Assembly (NCBI GenBank): GCA_963718605.1
Contig: OY970363.1
Location: forward strand, 992,001-1,056,000
Length of the DNA: 64,000 nucleotides
Direction of reading: 5' to 3'
Origin: JACCXE01 sp963718605
GTDB lineage: Bacteria > Actinomycetota > Acidimicrobiia > Acidimicrobiales > JACCXE01
In this document: positions 17,931-26,373 of the stretch, in pieces
How the letters are laid out: each line of letters opens with the position of its first letter
Numbering within the stretch: the stretch's first letter is position 1
Translations under genes and position numbers: made by a program
The notes under the pieces: generated by a model
Told to the model about the DNA's origin: nothing
Databases searched by the model: none
The model's input: only the letters and a program-made list of their open reading frames with translations

Positions 17931-18683
17931 TTACGCCACCGCCTCGAAGGCGGCCAAGCTCTCGCGCAGTGACATCGCGTCCTCGATCGCGTAGCCGTCG
18001 TAGTCGTTGTTGAAGTACGCGTACACGTCCGATCCCTCCTGCAACCACGCGGCGAGCCGCTCGGCGCTCGCCCGCAGTCCGTTGCTGCCATAGAGCCCGC
18101 GATAGGGCTGCTCGACTGCGTTCGGTCCGTGGTAACGGACGTACGTCCAGTCGGTCGTGCGGATCCACGGGTGGCCGGACAAGAGGTCGTGGATGCACAG
18201 CGCGGCGCCGTGCCGTTCGAGCACACGAAACACGTCGTCGTGCAGCCAACTCGCGTCGCGCATCTCGACGGCCCAACGGATGTCCTTCGGTGCTGCCGCG
18301 AGGAAGTCGTCGAGACGGGCAACGTCACGCTTCCAGCGCGGCGGTAGCTGCACGAGATTCGGGCCGAGGTGTGACTCGAGCCGACGCACACGATCGAGAT
18401 GGTTGTCCAACCAGCCTGAGCTCGCGTCTTTGAGCTTCTTGCGGTGCGAACCGAACTGGCCGAGTTTCAACGCGTAGACAAATCCCGGCGGAGCCTGGCG
18501 ATCCCAGCCGTCAGCGGCTTCAGGTGTCGGCAGCCGGTAGAAGCTGTTGTTGATCTCGACCGTGTTGAAGTGACGCGCGTAGAACTCGAACCAGTTCGCG
18601 GTCGGCAGGTCCTGCGGATAGAACAGCCCGCGCCAATCTTTGTAGACCCACCCCGAGGTTCCGATGTGAGCCCGGCCGGTCAT
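17931..18683 (-). CDS. DUF72 (YecE-like) TIM-barrel protein
   Basis: A 250-residue DUF72 protein with the signature start HIGTSGWVYKDWRGLFYP, then FNTVEINNSFYRLP, LGQFGSHRKKL, the WAVEMRDASW strand and YAYFNNDYDGYAIEDA near the end. The fold is TIM-barrel-like and the biochemical role is unsettled. It is upstream of ligD with 2 nt between stop and start, so cotranscription is near certain and a role related to DNA repair or nucleic acids is possible. Confidence 0.9.
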   Translation of the reverse strand: MTGRAHIGTSGWVYKDWRGLFYPQDLPTANWFEFYARHFNTVEINNSFYRLPTPEAADGWDRQAPPGFVYALKLGQFGSHRKKLKDASSGWLDNHLDRVRRLESHLGPNLVQLPPRWKRDVARLDDFLAAAPKDIRWAVEMRDASWLHDDVFRVLERHGAALCIHDLLSGHPWIRTTDWTYVRYHGPNAVEQPYRGLYGSNGLRASAERLAAWLQEGSDVYAYFNNDYDGYAIEDAMSLRESLAAFEAVA

Positions 18684-18741
18684 GCCGCTAACGCCGCGTC
18701 CCGACGCCGTAACGATGAGTTCCCGCCTTCCCAGCTCTGGA

Positions 18742-19668
18742 TCAAGTGACGCGAAAGTCGCTTTCGATGCTCATGATTGCCGTCGCGCCGAAGAGCACCT
18801 CGTCGGCCTCGCAGGGATATTGCTCGACGAAACCGCTCAGCATCTCGCCAAGGGCCAGCTGTTGATGGAAACCATCGGCGGCCACGTGTACGTCGTAGAA
18901 GCGCGCCGCCCTCGTCGCCATCTCGCCGTCGAGTAGCCGGCGCAGGGTGGCCGCGTACCGCGCCATCGGCTCCACCGACGTCATCTCGAACACCGCGAGG
19001 TGACCGATACACGCGCCGCGCAACCGTCGGCTCGACGCAAATGTGTTGAGGACGGTGTTCGTGCGCAGCGTCACCGCCGGCAGACAATCCACGTCGGCGC
19101 GCACTTCGAGCGCGCGCATCGTTTCGGCGAAGAGTTCGGCGTGGGATTGGCCTGCTTCCGCGTTGCCGTACTCGTCGAGCTGAATTTTCAGTAGCGCAGA
19201 TTTCGCACGCCCGGCGTCGAGTCGCGGGATCGCGAACGAGTGGGGGTCGGCTTCCTTCGCTTGATACGCGGCGCGGTGCATGACGAACTCGCGCATGTGG
19301 GCGAGCCGACCGTTTTCTTCCATCCAGCGCGACAACGAGGGGCCCTCGTGGTTCGACACCAGTCGCTTCACTACTTCAGGCACGTCCTGGGCCGCGGTGG
19401 GCGGACAGAACAGCGTTTGACGGAGGTCGGTCTCTTGTGCTCGCTCCAGTTGACCACGCAACGCGATCAACGACGCCTCGTCCTCCCAACGGGCGTCGAC
19501 GTCGTCAAAGGGCCGGAACGCCAGCTGCTGCAACACCCAGAGCGTGACCTGGAAATCTTCCGACGCCGGTACCGGCAGCCGGCCCGAATATGGCAGTGGC
19601 CGCGGCGCGCCGCTCATCGACTGAAATACGTCTTCGCTCAGGGGACCACGAGGTGTCGGCAAACGCAC
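18742..19668 (-). CDS. Iron-containing redox enzyme (heme-oxygenase-like fold)
   Basis: A 308-residue protein of the iron-containing redox enzyme family, a heme-oxygenase-like fold that often holds a di-iron centre. Candidate iron ligands appear as Glu/His in KIQLDEYGNAEAGQSHAELF, and as HLAVFEMTS and FYDVHVAADGFHQQ in the C-terminal half. The N-terminal third (FRPFDDVDARWEDEASLIAL) is typical of longer actinobacterial members. The reaction is unknown. It sits between DUF72/ligD (same strand, 58 nt) and ku (divergent, 85 nt), an unusual partner for end-joining genes. Confidence 0.82.
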   Translation of the reverse strand: MRLPTPRGPLSEDVFQSMSGAPRPLPYSGRLPVPASEDFQVTLWVLQQLAFRPFDDVDARWEDEASLIALRGQLERAQETDLRQTLFCPPTAAQDVPEVVKRLVSNHEGPSLSRWMEENGRLAHMREFVMHRAAYQAKEADPHSFAIPRLDAGRAKSALLKIQLDEYGNAEAGQSHAELFAETMRALEVRADVDCLPAVTLRTNTVLNTFASSRRLRGACIGHLAVFEMTSVEPMARYAATLRRLLDGEMATRAARFYDVHVAADGFHQQLALGEMLSGFVEQYPCEADEVLFGATAIMSIESDFRVT

Positions 19669-19753
19669 GTGGTCCTGTTGCCCGTCTTGCGGCGCTTAGA
19701 AACGTTGATACAGGAGAGAATGTTTGCGCCTTTCAGTGGGTACTTCCTGGCCT

Positions 19754-20601
19754 ATGCCTCGTTCCATCTGGTCAGGAGCGATCAGCTTTGGGCTGGTCAA
19801 CGTGCCCGTGAAGGCCTACACGGCGGTGCATGACCACCGGGTCCATTTCCACCAGCTGGACAAGAAGGGTTCGCGGGTCAAGCACGAGAAGGTCTCGGCG
19901 AATTCCGGCGAGACCGTTGACGCCGACGAAGTGAAGCTCGGGTTCGAGACGTCCAAGGGCAAGTACGTGCGTTTCACCAAGGACGAGATCGAAGAACTCC
20001 GCCCGGCATCTACGCCGCGATTGAGGTCGGGGACTTTGTGGACCTGGCCGAGATCGACCCGATCTTCTACGACCACACTTACTGGCTCGCACCCGACGGC
20101 GACACCGCCAAGAGCGCGTACGCGTTGCTACGCGACGCTATGGACGACGAACAGAAGGTCGGCATCGGTTCGGTCGTAATGCGCCGCAAGCAGTACCTCG
20201 CCGCGATCCGGCCGGTGGGCGGCGCGCTCGCGATGTCCACCATGCGATTCGCCGACGAGGTCGTGCCCAGCTCGGAAATTCCCGGCATCCCCAAGCGCGC
20301 CGGTACGGCGAAGAGCGACAAAGAGATGAAGCTCGCTCGCCAAATCATCGAGGCGCTGCAAGCGGAGTGGAAACCCGAGCGCTACCACGACACGTACACC
20401 GAAGAACTGCGCGAGATGATCGAGAAGAAGCAGAAGGGTGAGGCGATCACCGTCGAGGAGGCCGAGCCCGAAGAGCAGGCCGACGTCGTGGACTTGCTTG
20501 CCGCGTTGGAGGCGAGCGTCAAGAAAGCGAAGAAGCGGCGACGGGCCCCGGCAAAGCGCACGTCGCGCGCTTCGAGTGCGACGAAGAGAAAAGCGTCCTA
20601 A
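19754..20601 (+). CDS. ku: DNA end-binding protein Ku, frameshifted
   Basis: Homodimeric ring protein that threads onto DNA double-strand ends and recruits LigD. ATG 19754 gives MPRSIWSGAISFGLVNVPVK, the canonical Ku start. The frame breaks at 20001-20020. Beyond it the protein resumes with VGDFVDLAEIDPIFYDHTYW, IGSVVMRRKQYLAAIRP and ALAMSTMRFADEV. Adding one base restores about 282 residues. The C-terminus is Lys/Arg/Ser/Ala-rich (KKAKKRRRAPAKRTSRASSA), the basic tail typical of actinobacterial Ku. It is convergent with the next gene by 4 nt. Confidence 0.93.
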
Positions 20602-21488
20602 GGCAGCACTACGTCCGCTCCGCCCACAGCGGGGCTGGGATCGCCATGCGTGTTGAGGTGGAACGTATAGAGCCCGGGCGCCCCGTTCCAGATCATCGAA
20701 TAGATGTCGAACTGTTGGTGCGCGCCGGTCGGTCCGTCATAGAACATCTGCGTGTTGGGAGAGGGACGGAACCAATCCATCGAGAAGTTGGCGAAGAGAC
20801 GATGTTTGATCTGCTCGGACACGTATCCGTCCTTGACGATCGCCTTCTGCGCTTTGCCGTTCACGATGAGCGTGTTGTTGTCGCCTTTGAAATCGACGAT
20901 GTCGTGGACGAACGCTTCTTTGCCCGTGGTCGACCGGATCACTCGCACCCCAGGGGTGCCGTAGAGCTCGAACGTCGAGACCGGTAAGCCTTTGGATGCC
21001 TGCACAAAGATGCCGGTGTAGTCGCCCTCGGGGGTCGGATCGGGGTAGCCGTACGCAAGCACACCGGTGCACCCAGTCGGCAGGTAGATCAACGGCGGCG
21101 CAACATCTACGGCAGCGTTGCCGGACCGAAACTTGAACGTTTGCCCCGACGAGTTCCCGACGAGTCCGGCACCCGCAAACAAGGTGCCGTCTGGTTTCAG
21201 CCAGTGCATGGCCAGGTACTTGACCGCGCCGTTCGGATCTACAACGTCCCGGATAGCTGACCACACCTGGCCGCCCGCGGGGATGTGCACCCGGTACGCG
21301 CGCCACTGCGATCCGACCGCTCGGTCAGCGCTTAGGAACGCTTCGCCGTTCCCACTGCACGGGCCTGCGACTTTCTCCACGATGGCGCTGTCACCTTGAG
21401 ACGCGGCGGTCGCTCGTGGCGCGAACGCGACACTGAATGTCAACGCAAGCGCGACAAGGCACGCGCGGAACGAACGATTCGACTTCAT
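20598..21488 (-). CDS. Secreted protein of unknown function
   Basis: A 296-residue exported protein. ATG 21488 begins MKSNRSFRACLVALALTFSV with an AxA-type cleavage site near APRATAA; an ATG at 21500 would add four residues. The mature protein is beta-rich with two Cys (AGPCSGNGEAF and LPTGCTGV) and ends in a segment rich in Phe, Tyr and Trp. I do not recognise the family. No catalytic motif is evident; a binding or structural role outside the membrane is the most that can be said. Confidence 0.72.
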   Translation of the reverse strand: MKSNRSFRACLVALALTFSVAFAPRATAASQGDSAIVEKVAGPCSGNGEAFLSADRAVGSQWRAYRVHIPAGGQVWSAIRDVVDPNGAVKYLAMHWLKPDGTLFAGAGLVGNSSGQTFKFRSGNAAVDVAPPLIYLPTGCTGVLAYGYPDPTPEGDYTGIFVQASKGLPVSTFELYGTPGVRVIRSTTGKEAFVHDIVDFKGDNNTLIVNGKAQKAIVKDGYVSEQIKHRLFANFSMDWFRPSPNTQMFYDGPTGAHQQFDIYSMIWNGAPGLYTFHLNTHGDPSPAVGGADVVLP

Positions 21489-21549
21489 AGCCCCAGCCAT
21501 CCGAAGAGAATACCGTCGCCTCAGGCGCGAGCAGCGCCGCGCACGGCGG

Positions 21550-22278
21550 CTAGATCTGGAGCAGCGCAGGGAGGTCGGCGTAGTCGGCGATGGTGATCGT
21601 CGCCTCGGGACCGTTCTCGGGCGGGTCATCGAACACGCCCGCGTAACGGATCGCCGTCATGCCCATCGCAAGCGCGCCGGCCACGTCGGTGCGGCGCAGG
21701 TCGCCGATGTGCGCGACGCGATCGGGCGGCGGGTTGCCCAACGACGCGAGGGCATGATCGAAGATCACCTTGTTGGGCTTGTACGCCCCGACCTCGTCGC
21801 TGAACGACCACCCGTCGAAGTACTGCAGCAGGCCGCGCCGGTCGAGGTGGTCGCGCAAGTGCGTCGACGGAGTGAAACCCACGTCGCACACAATCCCGAT
21901 CTTGAGCCCGGCCGCTTTGAGCGCCTGCAAGGTCTCCTCGATGCCGGGGCACAACTGGAAGTCGATGCCACCGCCGGCGTTGACGAACAGATCGATGAGT
22001 TCGCCGGTAAGTTCATCGGTGATCGGTAGTTCGAGGATCGACAGCGCGTGACGGGCCGCGTCCTCGCCTGATCGCTGCACCCCCGCATGCCAGTCCACCG
22101 TGAACGCTTCCCACGTCGTGTTGAACGCATCGCGCAGGTGCTCATCTTCGAGCGCGTGGCCCTCTTCGCCGAGGCGGGCGACCCAGCGGTCGATGCGACG
22201 GTGCGAAAGGTTGCTGTTCTCATCTTCGTAGACGAGCGTGTTCCAGTGATCGAACGTGATCGCGTCAACCAGCGCCAC
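21550..22278 (-). CDS. HAD-superfamily hydrolase
   Basis: A 242-residue haloacid-dehalogenase-like phosphatase. Motif I is TFDHWNTLVY (nucleophile Asp10; Trp replaces the second Asp, as in several HAD groups). Motif II is GIVCDVGFT, the motif III Lys is in GAYKPNKVIFDHAL, and motif IV is VAHIGDLRRTDVAGALAMGM. An alpha-helical C1 cap lies between motifs I and II. The substrate is unknown. Its start lies 2 nt from the malic enzyme stop, so the two form an operon. Confidence 0.88.
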   Translation of the reverse strand: MALVDAITFDHWNTLVYEDENSNLSHRRIDRWVARLGEEGHALEDEHLRDAFNTTWEAFTVDWHAGVQRSGEDAARHALSILELPITDELTGELIDLFVNAGGGIDFQLCPGIEETLQALKAAGLKIGIVCDVGFTPSTHLRDHLDRRGLLQYFDGWSFSDEVGAYKPNKVIFDHALASLGNPPPDRVAHIGDLRRTDVAGALAMGMTAIRYAGVFDDPPENGPEATITIADYADLPALLQI

Positions 22279-22279
22279 G

Positions 22280-23683
22280 TCAGCTGCCTCGAATGACGCC
22301 GTCGGCGCGGGCGGCTTGGGCCACGTCGGCGGCCACCAACTCGACGACCTTCTTGTTGAACACGCTCGGTACGACGTAGCTCGGCGACAGTTCGCTGTCG
22401 CTCACCGTGCGCGCGATCGCATCGGCGGCGGCGAGTTTCATGTTCTCGGTGATCGTGGTGGCGCCGGCGTCGAGGGCACCGCGGAAGATGCCGGGAAAGC
22501 ACAGCACGTTGTTGATCTGGTTCGGGTAGTCGGACCGCCCGGTTGCGATCACTGCCGCCAGCCCCGCCGCCTCCTCGGGAAGAATCTCGGGCGTCGGGTT
22601 GGCGAGGGCGAACACGATGGCGTCCTCCGCCATGACCCGCAGGTCGTCGCGCATTACCAATCCGGGGCCCGACACGCCGACGAAGACATCAGCGCCGGGC
22701 ATCACTTCGTGAATCGCGCCCTTGCGCAGCTCGGGGTTCGTGTGCTCGGCGAACCACTGCTTGCTCACGTCGAACTCGCCGCGTCCCGACCAGATCGCGC
22801 CCTTGCGGTCGATGCCGATCACGTTGGGCACACCGGCGGCCTGCAGGATCTTGGTGATGGCCACGCCCGCCGCGCCAACGCCGGCGATAACGACCTTGAG
22901 GTCCTCCATCTTCTTGTCGACCACCTTGAGCGCGTTGCGCAGCGCCGCGAGCACCACCACCGCGGTGCCGTGCTGGTCGTCGTGGAAGACCGGGATGTCG
23001 AGCATCGCGTTCAGGCGCTCTTCGACCTCGAAGCAGCGCGGCGCGGCGATGTCCTCGAGGTTGACGCCGCCGAACACCGGCTCGAGGCGGGCGACGGTTT
23101 CGATCAACTCGTCGGCGTCCTGCACGTTGAGACAGATCGGGAACGCGTCGATGCCGGCGAACTCCTTGAAGAGCATCGCCTTGCCTTCCATGACGGGCAT
23201 CGCGGCGTACGGGCCGATGTCGCCCAGGCCGAGCACGGCGGTTCCGTCGGTGACGATCGCGACCGTGTTGCGCTTGATCGTGTACTTGTGGACGTCGGCG
23301 GGGTTCTCTTCGATCGCCGTGCAGACGCGGGCCACACCGGGCGTGTAGGCCATCGAGAGGTCGTCACGGTTCACGAGCGGCGCCTTCGACTTCACCTCGA
23401 TCTTGCCGCCGACGTGCATGTCGAACGTGCGATCGCGGACGCTCCGCACGGTGACGCCTTCAACGGCCTCGACCGCGTCGCGGATGCGAGTGACGTGCGC
23501 CTCGTCGACCGCGAGCACGATGATGTCCTCGACGATCAGCGCACTCTCAGACTCGACAATGTCGAGCGCCACGATGTTGCCGCCGGCGGTCCCAATGGCG
23601 GTCGCGAGCTTGCCCAACGCACCAGGCGCGTTGGGTATTTCCACACGAATGCGGACGGAATAGGAAGCGTTCGGGGTCGCCAC
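22280..23683 (-). CDS. NAD(P)-dependent malic enzyme with N-terminal ACT domain
   Basis: Oxidative decarboxylation of malate to pyruvate. The 467 residues comprise an ACT regulatory domain (about 7-85, SVRIRVEIPNAPGALGKLAT) and a malic enzyme core: LSMAYTPGVARVC, TDGTAVLGLGDIG, the Lys in EGKAMLFKEFAG, the metal site HDDQHGTAVVVLAALRNAL and the Rossmann GVGAAGVAITKIL. The ACT domain suggests allosteric control by an amino acid or similar ligand. GTG 23683. No stretch of the reading frame looks damaged. Confidence 0.93.
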   Translation of the reverse strand: MATPNASYSVRIRVEIPNAPGALGKLATAIGTAGGNIVALDIVESESALIVEDIIVLAVDEAHVTRIRDAVEAVEGVTVRSVRDRTFDMHVGGKIEVKSKAPLVNRDDLSMAYTPGVARVCTAIEENPADVHKYTIKRNTVAIVTDGTAVLGLGDIGPYAAMPVMEGKAMLFKEFAGIDAFPICLNVQDADELIETVARLEPVFGGVNLEDIAAPRCFEVEERLNAMLDIPVFHDDQHGTAVVVLAALRNALKVVDKKMEDLKVVIAGVGAAGVAITKILQAAGVPNVIGIDRKGAIWSGRGEFDVSKQWFAEHTNPELRKGAIHEVMPGADVFVGVSGPGLVMRDDLRVMAEDAIVFALANPTPEILPEEAAGLAAVIATGRSDYPNQINNVLCFPGIFRGALDAGATTITENMKLAAADAIARTVSDSELSPSYVVPSVFNKKVVELVAADVAQAARADGVIRGS

Positions 23684-23785
23684 GGCGCAGAAAAGTAGTG
23701 GCCGACCGAAAGAACGCCCGAATCGGGGTGACGGCTACGGGCATGCCGGAGGATCCGATTTATTCGGTCCGGAGGCCACAACCGC

Positions 23786-23892
23786 GCCGCCGAAGGCGGC
23801 GTCCTTTTAGCTCGGGCGGCGTCAGCCGTCCGAAGACCGCCGCAGGCGGCGTCCTATAAAGCTCGTCGCCGGGCCCAAGGGGCCCGGCGACG
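23786..23892. repeat. Three GC-rich hairpins in tandem between malic enzyme gene and bldC
   Basis: Two related units, 23786-23815 and 23837-23864, each have a 5-6 bp CCGCC/GGCGG hairpin followed by GTCCT, an AT-rich spacer and GCTCG. They run into a perfect 13-bp inverted repeat, CGTCGCCGGGCCC (23864-23876) against its complement (23880-23892), with a 3-nt loop. The last hairpin begins 12 nt beyond the bldC stop and is a good candidate terminator for bldC. The T-rich spacers of the two smaller units face the plus strand, which has no gene here. Confidence 0.6.
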
Positions 23893-23903
23893 AAAGACCG
23901 ACG

Positions 23904-24110
23904 TCAGTCGGTCGGGTCCATGTGCTCTTCCATGTCGGCGAGGGCAGCGATGACCTCGGCCGCACGGAAGCGGCGGTGACCGCCGAGGGTACGAATTGCG
24001 TTGATGCGGCCGGCACACGCCCAACGGGTAACGGTCTTCGGGTTTACCCGAAACATGGCGGCTACCTCTGATGGGGTGAGCAGCTTCTCTTGTGCGTAGA
24101 CCTGTGCCAC
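23904..24110 (-). CDS. bldC: BldC-type MerR-like helix-turn-helix regulator
   Basis: A 68-residue DNA-binding protein nearly all of which is a MerR-family winged helix-turn-helix: LLTPSEVAAMFRVNPKTVTR, WACAGRINAIRTLGGHRRFR. It has no effector domain. This is the BldC family, which binds tandem direct repeats and controls development timing in Streptomyces and is near universal in actinobacteria. GTG 24110, with GAAAGG about 11 nt upstream. Monocistronic, with a hairpin after the stop. Confidence 0.93.
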   Translation of the reverse strand: MAQVYAQEKLLTPSEVAAMFRVNPKTVTRWACAGRINAIRTLGGHRRFRAAEVIAALADMEEHMDPTD

Positions 24111-24236
24111 TGAGTGGTCGCCTTTCGTAGGTTCGTTCGCGATGTCTTGGACGGTACGGAATGACCGAGTTGGGGTCGATAGCGCAGTAGGACCATTCGC
24201 GACCCCCGACCTGACTAGTTACCGCTCGCTGGCAGA

Positions 24237-26318
24237 ATGGGAGATGTGGAGCAATATCGCGGGTTCCCTGTCGGCGAGCTGATCGACGACCTGAGAACCG
24301 CGCACATCTCGCGCTGCCTCGATGACCGCGAAATCGCGCTCCAGAAGCAGAGCCGGGTCTTTTTCCAAATCTCCGGCGCCGGCCACGAAGCGCTGTTGTT
24401 GGGCCTGGCCCGCAGCCTCCGCCCCGCGTACGACTGGTTCTTCCCGTACTACCGCGACCGGTCGCTCATGTTGGCGCTTGGCCTCACGCCCACCGAGATC
24501 CTCTACGAGGCGGTCGGTTCGGCGCTTGACCCGTCCTCCGGGGGACGGCAGATGCCGTGCCACTTCGGCAGCAAGGCGTTGAACGTGGTGAGCCAGAGCA
24601 GCGCCACCGGCACGCAGTGCATCCCGGCGGTCGGTTCAGCCGAGGCGGCGCGCTACATCAGCCGCCGCCCCGACCTGCCCGGCTGCGTCGCCCACGGCGA
24701 CGAACTGACCTACGTGAGCCTCGGCGAAGGCGCCACGTCCGAGGGTGAGTTTTTCGAAAGCCTGAACACTGCGTGCGTCGAGCACTTGCCCGTGCTGTTC
24801 GTGGTGGCCGACAACGGCTTCGCCATTTCGGTGCCCGCGAGCGAGCAGTCGCCGGCGCCGGTCGCCGAACTCGTTTCCGGCTTCCGAGGACTGGCCATCC
24901 ATAAGTACGACGGCCGCGACTACTTCGAGGCGCGGTCACGCGGCGCCGAGGCAATCGCGCACGTGCGCGCCGGTGTGGGCCCGGCGCTGATCCACACGTC
25001 GGTCACGCGTCCCTACTCGCACTCCGCCGCCGACACCCAGACCAAGTACCGCTCGACCGAAGAGTTGGCGGACGAGACCGCCCACGATCCGATCACGTTG
25101 ATGGAAGCCGCCCTCGTAGACGGCGGCGTGATCTCGGCCGACCAGGCCAAAGCGCTGCGCGACGAGGCGTTCCAGATCGTGGCCGACGCCGCGAAGGAAG
25201 CGACCGCGGCGCCGCGGCCCGACCCGGCGACGATCTCGCTGTACGTGAAGCAATTGCCCGAACTCGTGGAGCGCACGTATGACCCCGAGACCGAGGGCGG
25301 TGAGGTCGTTGCCTTCGGCGAGGCGATCAAACGGACGCTGCATGAGGTGATGGCGGCCGACGAACGCATCCGCGTGTTCGGCGAAGACGTCGGCGACGCC
25401 CGCGAGCTGTTGCTCGAAGACGTCGAGGGCAAGGGCGGTGTCTTCGGAACCACGCACGGGTTGCAACGCGAGTTCGGTCGGGCACGTTGCTTCAACACGC
25501 CGCTCGCCGAAGCGAACATCGTTGGGCGCGCCGTGGGGCAGGCGCTGCGCGGTTTGAAGCCGGCGCCCGAGGTGCAGTTCTTTGACTACATCTGGCCGGC
25601 CATGAGCCAGATCAAGACCGAGGCGGCCACGATGCGCTGGCGGTCCAACAACGCGTTCAGCGTGCCGATGGTGCTGCGGGTTCCGATCGGCGGCTACCTG
25701 ACCGGCGGTTCAATCTGGCACTCCCAGTGCGGCGAGTCGATCTTCGCCCACGTGCCCGGTCTGACGATTGGATTCCCGTCGCGCGCCCGCGACGCGGCCG
25801 GCATGTTCCGCGCCGCGTTCATGGCTGACGACCCGATCATGTTCCTCGAGCACAAGCACCTGTTGCGCCAGCCCTACACGCGCGACGCGTTTCCGCCCGA
25901 CGACTACGTCGTGCCCTTCGGGAAGGGCACGGTGGACCGCGCGGGTGACGACCTGACCATCGTCACCTACGGCGCGACGGTCGAGAAGTCGCGCCAGGCC
26001 GCGGACCTGCTGGGCGACGATGCGTCGGTCGAAATCATCGACCTCCGCTGGCTCGTGCCCTGGGACCACACGTTGGTCGCCGAGTCCGTCGCCAGGACCG
26101 GCCGCGTGCTCGTGGTGCACGAAGACGTGATCACCTGCGGGTTCGGGGCGGAGGTCGCGGCCTGGGTGGGTGAGCACTGTTTCGAGTCCCTCGATGCACC
26201 CGTACGCCGCGTCGCCGCGATCGACACGCACGTCGCGTACGAACCGTCGCTCGAACGCGCCGTGCTCCCCCAAGTCGACGACATCCACTCGGCGCTGCTC
26301 GACTTGCTCAAGTACTGA
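24237..26318 (+). CDS. Fused alpha+beta E1 subunit of a branched-chain 2-oxo acid (or related) dehydrogenase
   Basis: Thiamine-diphosphate enzyme that decarboxylates a 2-oxo acid and transfers the acyl group to lipoyl-E2. In 693 residues the alpha half (about 1-345) carries the TPP motif GEGATSEGEFFESLNTACVE through VVADNGFAISVP. The beta half (about 355-693) has EVVAFGEAIKRTLHEVMAAD, RCFNTPLAEANIVGRAVGQA, EVQFFDYIWPAMSQI and VLVVHEDVITCGFGAEVAAW. The subunits are usually separate genes; single-chain versions occur in some bacteria. E2 and E3 are not in the window. The upstream 126 nt hold its promoter, divergent from bldC. Confidence 0.9.
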   Translation: MGDVEQYRGFPVGELIDDLRTAHISRCLDDREIALQKQSRVFFQISGAGHEALLLGLARSLRPAYDWFFPYYRDRSLMLALGLTPTEILYEAVGSALDPSSGGRQMPCHFGSKALNVVSQSSATGTQCIPAVGSAEAARYISRRPDLPGCVAHGDELTYVSLGEGATSEGEFFESLNTACVEHLPVLFVVADNGFAISVPASEQSPAPVAELVSGFRGLAIHKYDGRDYFEARSRGAEAIAHVRAGVGPALIHTSVTRPYSHSAADTQTKYRSTEELADETAHDPITLMEAALVDGGVISADQAKALRDEAFQIVADAAKEATAAPRPDPATISLYVKQLPELVERTYDPETEGGEVVAFGEAIKRTLHEVMAADERIRVFGEDVGDARELLLEDVEGKGGVFGTTHGLQREFGRARCFNTPLAEANIVGRAVGQALRGLKPAPEVQFFDYIWPAMSQIKTEAATMRWRSNNAFSVPMVLRVPIGGYLTGGSIWHSQCGESIFAHVPGLTIGFPSRARDAAGMFRAAFMADDPIMFLEHKHLLRQPYTRDAFPPDDYVVPFGKGTVDRAGDDLTIVTYGATVEKSRQAADLLGDDASVEIIDLRWLVPWDHTLVAESVARTGRVLVVHEDVITCGFGAEVAAWVGEHCFESLDAPVRRVAAIDTHVAYEPSLERAVLPQVDDIHSALLDLLKY

Positions 26319-26373
26319 CGCCGCCCCTCCCCGCGAGTACGCAAGAAATACGCGTTTGGGGCGTTGACTACAG

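Noticed and set aside
22256..23698. A 480-codon plus-strand open frame across the malic enzyme gene
   Set aside because: His/Asp/Arg-rich composition and exact antisense position to a canonical ACT-malic enzyme; no domain pattern.
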